64,000 bases of DNA, from assembly GCA_905221615.1 (NCBI GenBank), contig CAJNDT010005802.1, positions 477,409-541,408 of the forward strand, read 5' to 3'. A program made the position numbers and the translations under genes. The notes beneath the pieces were generated by a model. The model did not search any database. It saw only the letters and a program-made list of their open reading frames with translations, and was not told where the DNA came from. The DNA is from Symbiodinium sp. CCMP2592 (Eukaryota > Sar > Dinophyceae > Suessiales > Symbiodiniaceae). Below, piece after piece: positions 58,037 to 64,000 of this stretch. Position 1 is the first letter of the stretch. The number at the start of each line of letters is the position of its first letter.

Positions 58037-59601
58037 ATGGGGAAATATGTTCGGAATGCGAAATTGGGTGTCAGCCGCCCGAGGAATGCTTACTCGTCCT
58101 TTTGCAGCCATGCCAGGCGGCATGGTGTGCATCCAAAAATGAAGACGCGGATCCGTGGCAAGACCATTTCGTTCGAGCGTGGCAGCTGCAGTGCCAAGTG
58201 GTCCGGGCCCCAGACTACAGCACAGCTTCAAGGAAGACTAGTCTAGTAGGTGCAGACAAAAGATGTTCGCTCAGGCAGTCCATGACAGAAGCAGAAAAAG
58301 AACCTTTCTATCAAGACGCCGCGAAGCAGAAAGCCTTCAACAAGGCCATGCCGCTTTGTTCTTTCACCAGCCTCAGGCAGCCTCCTGTGCAGGAACTTCG
58401 AGCAGAGGCACTCGGTCGGGAGAACGACACGGACAACGAGCCAGAGGTCAGTCTTTGAGTGTCAACGTCAGTTCAGGTTTTCTCTTGCATTGGTCGTGGG
58501 GCCGTCCAGGTCCACGATGATGCAAATCGCTTTGTGGGAGAAGCCCGACCCGAGCCCGTGCAAATGGCTCACATCAGCAACCGCTTGGAGGTCATGGAGG
58601 CATTGGGCGAAGGGGGGTATGGCTTGGTGCGCCGGGTGACGGACCGAGCCATGTCTGTCTTGAGATGTGTCTGGTAGTGAACTCAAGCATGGAATCTGAT
58701 GCTACAAGTTTGACTCTCAGGATACACGGGAGTGTCTTACGCCTGCAAATTCCAACAGCCAGAGGCATCGTGTCCTGAAGCCACGGGGGAGAGCATCATC
58801 ACAGAGGACGAATATCTTCGCCGAAGTGCACACCCTCATGTGATCCGTACCTTTGGTCTGGTCTCCCGGCCCAACAATTCCACGACAGGGGTTGGGCTCC
58901 TGATGGAGCTTGCAGAAGGCTGTTTCGTTCACCATTGCCGCGAGTCCTTGCCGCCTGTCATCAAGTCATGGGGATATGTTCATCAGATACTACAGGGTCT
59001 GAGCTACATCCACTCCAACCGCATCTTGCACGTGGACTTGAAGCCACACAACGTACTGGTCTGCAGGGCGAGTGATGGAAGTGCGATCTTGAAGATTTCG
59101 GACTTTGGCCTGGCCGTAAAGCTGCCGGGCGACCAGCTTGGAGTCATGCTTCCTGGACGAGAAGTTTGCACACAGAACTACAGGCCTCCTGCAGCAATGA
59201 TTGCTGGCTCCAGCAAGGCGCGGCCACCGTACTATAGCAAGTCTTGACACTGAAATATGCCTGACAGCAGCCTTGTGCAGGTTTGGGTGACGGCATCCAC
59301 AGATGTATTCGCGATGGGCTGCCTGGCTTTCTTTGCCTTCAGCGGGGGGCATTCCTTGTTGAAGGAGAACTACAAAGAACATGTGCTCGCAGCATCGGCC
59401 GCTGGACGTGTACAGAAGCTGTTGGATGAAAAGATTGCTTTGAGATCGAAGCAATGCCTGCGCCCAGACCATGAGCATTCACAGCAATCTCAGATAACTT
59501 TTGTCTCCAAGTGTGTCCGTGCAACATGCCGGCAGCGAGAGACAGTTCCAGCATTGCTGGTGCGATGCCAATTGGCATTGGAGAATCTCGTGCGGGCGTG
59601 A
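58037..59601 (+). CDS. HMG-box / protein-kinase fusion protein
   Basis: Five exons: 58037-58200, 58275-58446, 58510-58645, 58721-59217 and 59281-59601. They join in consistent phase to 429 codons. Introns of 63-75 bp have donors GT, GT, GA and GC, all with AG acceptors. Exons 1-2 make an HMG box: [20 protein letters not shown] ... [20 protein letters not shown]. Exons 3-5 make a kinase: [11 protein letters not shown] (Gly loop), [11 protein letters not shown] (Lys), [31 protein letters not shown] (catalytic loop, HVD for HRD), ISDFGLAV (DFG), [10 protein letters not shown] (APE position altered), [15 protein letters not shown]. Catalytic K, D and DFG are present. It would phosphorylate Ser/Thr and perhaps bind DNA. 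The HMG-kinase join depends on the 63-bp intron at 58447-58509. A further 3' exon is possible. Confidence 0.7.
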
Positions 59602-59963
59602 TTTGCCGCTGGCTCTACCAGCCGAGCGGCACAGTGTATGCACTCGCAGAGGGGCTGCGAAATCAGAAGCCGTGCTCCCATGCTTGATGTTTTCTTGCAG
59701 CCCAAACCATTGCCATTGCAGAGTGCTTGTTGATGTTTTCGCTCAGGCTCGGCCGCCTCTATCCATGGAATCTCGTGGGACGCCTGGGCCCAAGGAGGCT
59801 TAGTGTGTGCACTTCTTCACCCGCGAGGCTTTCCTACTTAAGCAAGTGGGGCAGTCAGGATCGAGAGATGAGAGATGTCGTAAACAGTTATCTTGCAGCA
59901 ATGCCATGGTCTGTCAATGGCACGGATAACTCCGAAGTGAAGGTTGGGCTTGGGGAATGATTC
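59602..59963. other. 3' flank of the kinase gene
   Basis: Possible extra exon candidates: RPPLSMESRGTPGPKEA ending at a TAG at about 59803, and a frame 59727-59960 that overlaps the word GCAGCAATGC at 59896. Neither is proven. Confidence 0.3.
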
Positions 59964-60132
59964 CGCAGCAATGCGATAGTTGGGCTTAAGGGGTTCCGCA
60001 GCAATGCGATAGTTGGGTTAAGGGGTTCCGCAGCAATGCGATAGTTGGGTTAAGGGGTTCCGCAGCAATGCGATACTTGGGGCTGGGTTGTTCCGCAGCA
60101 ATGCGATAATCCACTTTCGCAGCAGTGCGATA
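59964..60132. repeat. Hairpin array C: CGCA-GCAA-TGCG units
   Basis: Units CGCAGCAATGCGATA at 59964, 59997, 60029, 60061 and 60094, and a variant (loop GCAG) at 60118. Spacing is 32-33 bp for the first five, with TTC before and GTTGGGTTAAGGGG-like spacers between. Each folds as CGCA-GCAA-TGCG followed by ATA. Compared with arrays A and B, the inner stem pair changed from C-G to A-T on both arms, so pairing is kept. Confidence 0.9.
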
Positions 60133-60738
60133 ATTAGCCACAAGAATATTGTAGTCTATATATGGGTGTAGTGACCGCTACAGTTGCTCTTCAGACAAGT
60201 TGTGCCAGGTGCGAAACACTCTGCCGTGTCTTTGGCCACGCCGGCCAAGTTGGGTGGACCTGTGATTGGGGCCTGTGAAACTCTGACCTCGAAGCCCTAA
60301 GCCCTAAGCCCCGCAAACAAATCAAGAACCGGCCGAAACCAAATACCCTTTACTCCCTTTACCAAATCTCAGCTCTAAATAGGCTCCCCGGGTCCTCTTG
60401 TACCCTGCAGGGTATATACTCACCTACAGCCCAACGACCCATAGTCTCGCATCACTAAATGCCCGGAACAATCCCAGATGAAATTGCCCCGTTGAAGTCG
60501 AAACCGTGAATTTCGCAGAAGAAGCCTTCCCCTTTTCAGATCCTCCTCAGCTCCTTGGGGCTCTTTAGGTTTGGTGCCAGGACAGTTGCAGGGTTACAGG
60601 GCGTTGGATAGGGGGTGGTGTGGAGGCCTTCTTAGCGTGATAGGTGTTTAGTTCAGATCAGATCTAGAATCTGTGCACGAAGTCGGCAGGTCCCTATAAT
60701 AAAAAGCATCATAGAAGATCTTCTGCGAGTGCTGAAGC
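60133..60738. other. Intergenic stretch with CCCTAAG words
   Basis: GCCCTAAGCCCTAAGCC at about 60297 resembles degenerate telomere-like repeat. No frame with a motif. Confidence 0.4.
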
Positions 60739-63700
60739 ATGCCATGGAAGCCGAGCAAGAGCGTCTGCTGCAACGATTACGGGATGCAAGACAAGCCTCC
60801 CTGCAACCAACACGGCAACACTGCGAGCTGCGTGGCGACCAGCAGGAGAGCGATGAAGAGCATGCAAGGACCTGTGGGAAAGGTCTATCATGCTCCTTGC
60901 TTGCACAGCCCTGTGCCTGGCTAGGGGCTTTTCAATTCAATCGCAGAGAGTCTCAGTTCAGTTGTTCATCCAGGCACCCGCTGCTATTTCGCAGCTGGTT
61001 TCTTGGGTGGCTTGCGGCGGGGCAGCAAGAAAGTCTGCCCTCTGTTGAAGCAGCATGCCTGGAGCGAGAAGTTCCAGTTCAAGCATGCAGCTACAGGACC
61101 GGACTTGCCTAAAAAAAAACTGACTAGTTGCTTACAGAGCAGTTGTGCTAGGAGAGATGAGAACGTGGCTGACACAGCGTCCGCCTTCGTTCTCTGGCCC
61201 TTGGGCGTTTGGGTGCTGGCTGTGTAACTCTTTCGATGGCAAGCCGCTCGTGCTGCAAGCAGCACCAAAATGGTTCCTGAAGTATTGTTATCTCGACAGG
61301 CATGTCCAACACAACCCAAGGTCCAAAAGTGCTTTCGCCAACTTGACCGTGACCAGCAAGGACATGCTGCAGAGTTCAGCTTTGACCGACCACGCAGGGG
61401 GCCTGCATCACCAGAGGGCCTTGTTACAGGTGGAGGCAACAAAAAATGAGGATGCATCGTCCTGGGATTCCTGCACACCATCATTGAGCCGTTTCTTCAT
61501 GGCTGCCACCATAGTTGGCAGGCACGACAGCTACGAGGATCGGTCAATCCGGGAGCCGTAGCATTGCAGGGCATGAATAAAACAATTCCTGAGACAGGAC
61601 TTCCGCCAGTTCTGCAAGTCGCAGGACGTGCAGAGTGACAACAGCACACGTGTGTGCAGACAACTAGTCACTGCAATGAGCACCGTCGTGGCAGAGCTCG
61701 ACCGTGCGGTTATCGCACAGGCAACAGTGGGGTAAAAGTTCCAAGTCAATCAAACCGTACACCCCACCAATAACCCTAACACATACTAAACCATAAACCT
61801 CACCCGGAATCCGATTCAAACCTGCCAGTCCAACATGGCCTGCCTCTGCCTCGATGAACGCGATGGGATCGTTCTCGTACGAGCCCGCTTCTTCTATAGA
61901 GGCCAGCAAGTGACGTGACAGGACATGTGCAGACACTGCCTGCGGATGTTTGCTTTGCTTTGGCAGGCTTGAAAGGCACCAGTCTCCCTCGCATGGGCGT
62001 CTACCAGTGTTTGCTCGGCATAGCTCGTGATTTCGGCCCCAGCCCTGTGCCCTGGCTCGGATTATGCCTCTGATTACCTCTCCTCGACCTCTCCTCGACC
62101 TCTCCTGGTTTTAGACAGTCTTGTGAGATTCTCCGAGGATAATGTCAAAGCAGCTGTGAATGCCGTGCTGAAGGCGGCCGCGACAGTGAAGCGTGGCATG
62201 CGTGAGAAGGACGGCCAATCTGGAGCCCAAGATGTTGTGGACAAGGAATTGCACCATCATCTGAAGGACAAGGGTTGGAAAAGAGCTTCATTTAATTTAA
62301 TGATATCATAGCAGAATAGAATGTCTGTGATTTGTCCCCTGCAGAACATCATAACTTGTGCGGTCGCAGATGGGGGCCCGGCAGAGCAAACGGCCCTATC
62401 CAAAATGTCTGACTTGTTGCCTCGTCTTCAACACGTTGTCGTCGACAGGGCACATCGCATGCGAAACTTGCAAAGGGGAGCCTGGCCTTTTTTGGATGAG
62501 CTGTCAGGTGGGCTTCTGCAGCTTCTAATCACAGGCGAGGCCAGTCTGGCTCGCATGTTGGAGGATTCAGGCAAGTACCGAATCTTATGGGCGGAATCGC
62601 AACAAAAGGAGTTCAGTCAGGCACTCCGGAATTTCAGCTATGCAAAGCAGAGGTTCAACAGCTTGAGCATGCCATTGTTCAAGCTTCTCAGCAGCTTGAA
62701 ATCCGTATATGCTTTCCTGGTGCAGCTGGCTGCAGAAGGCGATCGTGACGACCGGCGTTTTGCAGAGACTTTGTTGACAGAGCTGTCTGGCCGAAGTGCA
62801 TTTCAGCACTTGGTAAATGCCGCTCTGGCAGCCGATTCGATGTTGATTGGCCAGCGCTTCTTGCGGCTCGCGGACACTGACAATGACGAGGCCTGTGTCA
62901 CGGCACAGCAGGCAGGCCCCGGCTAAATTGACACTTCTGCTAGCCGAGTCCAAGCCTATGAGTGCACACCTTTATTAAGTGCCAACAGCGAATTGAACAC
63001 AGCACAAATCCCAGCAGGCAGCGGAGACGATCCACACGATGGAACACATGTTTGACAAAGGCGGCGTATTCTTGCCGAGTGCAGCAGCTACTGTTACACA
63101 GACCGTGATCCGCACCCTCCAAGATATCGGTATCATAACTTTTCTTGGGAATCGTACCACGGGTAGCCGGGGCCCTCGCCCACTCAGGGCGGTAGCTGTT
63201 TGGGATGTCTCCGAAGGCGACCTCACGGAATCTCGACAAGTGGCTCAGAAGGTGTACAGAATCTACAAGGCCTTTTTTGATTCAAATTTTCCTCGCCATG
63301 AATATAGCAATGCTTTTGCTGCTATGGACTTAGAAAATGATCTGACGCTGTCCCAGCGGGGAGAACTGGTGCAGTCTATTGCCCAACAGAACCACATGGA
63401 CGGTGCGAAAACCTGGTGAGCCCATGCATTAGAAGGCACTTTGTTTGGTGGTAGCTTTAAGTCTTGTATGAAGTTGTTTGTTCTTTTGATATTGTCTTCC
63501 AGCCCACATTTCCAGGAAGCAGCTGAGCGGCGGAGGTAGCGATGACGGGCTTGGTGCTGGCGGCCTGCTCGCCAGAGCGTTCTGGCATCTGAAGGAACAG
63601 CGCCAGGGCTCCAACAATGCCTGGTTGGCCACACTTCGAGAGCTTCGGAAGGAGCAGGCCGCGGTGCGCTTGGAGGCATGCTGGCTGGTGCAACACACTT

Positions 63701-64000
63701 TGACGATTGGAACGTCCACGGCATCAGTCGAACGGAATCTGCACGAAGTTTCTGTCACAGAGTTGAAAAACAGAGCTCACAGATTGCACATCTACGCTCT
63801 TCAAGACGCTGTGAAGTTGAGTGTGCATGGGTGCGCTTCTGCTGACAGTCTTCGGGACGGCAGGGATGCTAGTGGCAACTGGAAGCCTTCCAAGTTTGCT
63901 GTGCAGGCACAGGCTGTATATAAAGAGTTTTTCGGTGCACGCGAAACTGAGCAGCGAAGAAATGGAGCTTCGGGATCGGACAAGCCACGCCTGGCTGGAC
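60739..64000 (+). CDS. hAT-transposase-like multi-exon gene, runs off the window
   Basis: Candidate exons: 60739-60881 (MPWKPSKSVCCNDYGMQDKP), about 60995-61130 (LRRGSKKVCPLLKQHAWSEK), about 61180-61440 (PWAFGCWLC ... DHAGGLHHQRAL: Cys pair then His pair, BED-finger-like), about 62115-62280, 62344-62926 (HVVVDRAHRMRNLQRGAWPF, FSYAKQRFNSLSMPLFKLL, ALAADSMLIGQRFLRLADTD), 63039-about 63415 and about 63505-64000. The last reads GTSTASVERNLHEVS then KNRAHRLHIYALQDAVKL, like the hAT C-terminal dimerisation block. The BED-like finger, D-x-A-H block and C-terminal block in this order suggest hAT ancestry. No complete DDE triad can be assigned. Multiple introns suggest a domesticated or old copy. Terminal inverted repeats were not seen. 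The 3' end lies outside the window. Confidence 0.45.
62067..62084 (+). promoter_or_regulatory. CCTCTGATTACCTCTCCT leader element, copy 2
   Basis: Identical over 18 bases to 57982-57999 and followed by repeated CGACCTCTCCT words, ending at a GTTTTAG acceptor-like site (about 62115) before the exon DSLVRFSEDNVKAAVNAV. Position just 5' of an exon is the same at both loci. Confidence 0.4.

Overview
The window looks like nuclear DNA of a dinoflagellate, most likely a Symbiodiniaceae-type genome. Five things point there. A copy of the dinoflagellate spliced-leader 3' part (TAGCCATTTTGGCTCAAG, 18 nt) lies at 8156. Genes are split by short introns whose donors are GC and GA as often as GT, all with AG acceptors. 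Degenerate TTTAGGG-type (plant/dinoflagellate) telomere-like repeats lie at 42.3-43.2 kb. The Copia and LINE remnants encode Lys/Gly (KGKG) tracts. Microsatellites are abundant. Exon models were built by eye from frame, phase and family motifs; none was checked with RNA or a database.

Layout. 1-8.1 kb: no gene recognised, only simple repeats. 8.15-14.5 kb: a mosaic of dead retroelements. It holds a relict spliced leader followed by the 5' part of a LINE (ORF1-like region plus the start of an endonuclease domain, + strand), joined at about 9.90 kb to a 3'-truncated Copia element on the - strand (gag, protease, integrase, reverse transcriptase). 14.6-17.5 kb: an AT-richer, gene-free island. 17.5-23.9 kb: homopolymer and simple-repeat rich, no recognised gene, with a second, degraded spliced-leader relict at 19.66 kb.

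23.98-26.81 kb carries the best gene of the window: a nine-exon uridine kinase / uracil phosphoribosyltransferase-like fusion whose eight introns are mostly GC-AG or GA-AG. 28.9-30.2 kb: a RING-H2 protein gene. 30.2-37.2 kb: only orphan exon candidates, including one CDK-like activation-segment exon. 37.4-42.3 kb: a nearly full-length LINE ORF2 on the - strand, with reverse transcriptase, C2H2 zinc fingers, a Lys/Gly-rich spacer and a C-terminal ubiquitin-specific-protease (USP)-like domain. The last is an unusual retrotransposon-borne deubiquitinase candidate.

42.3-44.9 kb: degenerate telomere-like repeats, tandem repeats, and two arrays of short hairpins (CGCC-GNAA-GGCG). A third, related array at 59.96-60.13 kb has a compensatory stem change (CGCA-GCAA-TGCG). 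45.0-46.7 kb: a WW-domain protein gene. 48.1-49.6 kb: an unknown multi-exon gene. 50.6-57.6 kb: three consecutive + strand genes with methyltransferase-like domains: two C5-DNA-methyltransferase-like, the first with its catalytic Pro-Cys replaced, and one with an N4/N6-type motif. 58.0-59.6 kb: a five-exon gene joining an HMG box to a protein kinase. 60.7-64.0 kb: a multi-exon hAT-transposase-like gene that runs off the window.

No operons are expected or seen. The readable genes from 45 kb on all lie on the + strand in tandem. This is usual for dinoflagellates, whose mRNAs are matured by spliced-leader trans-splicing.
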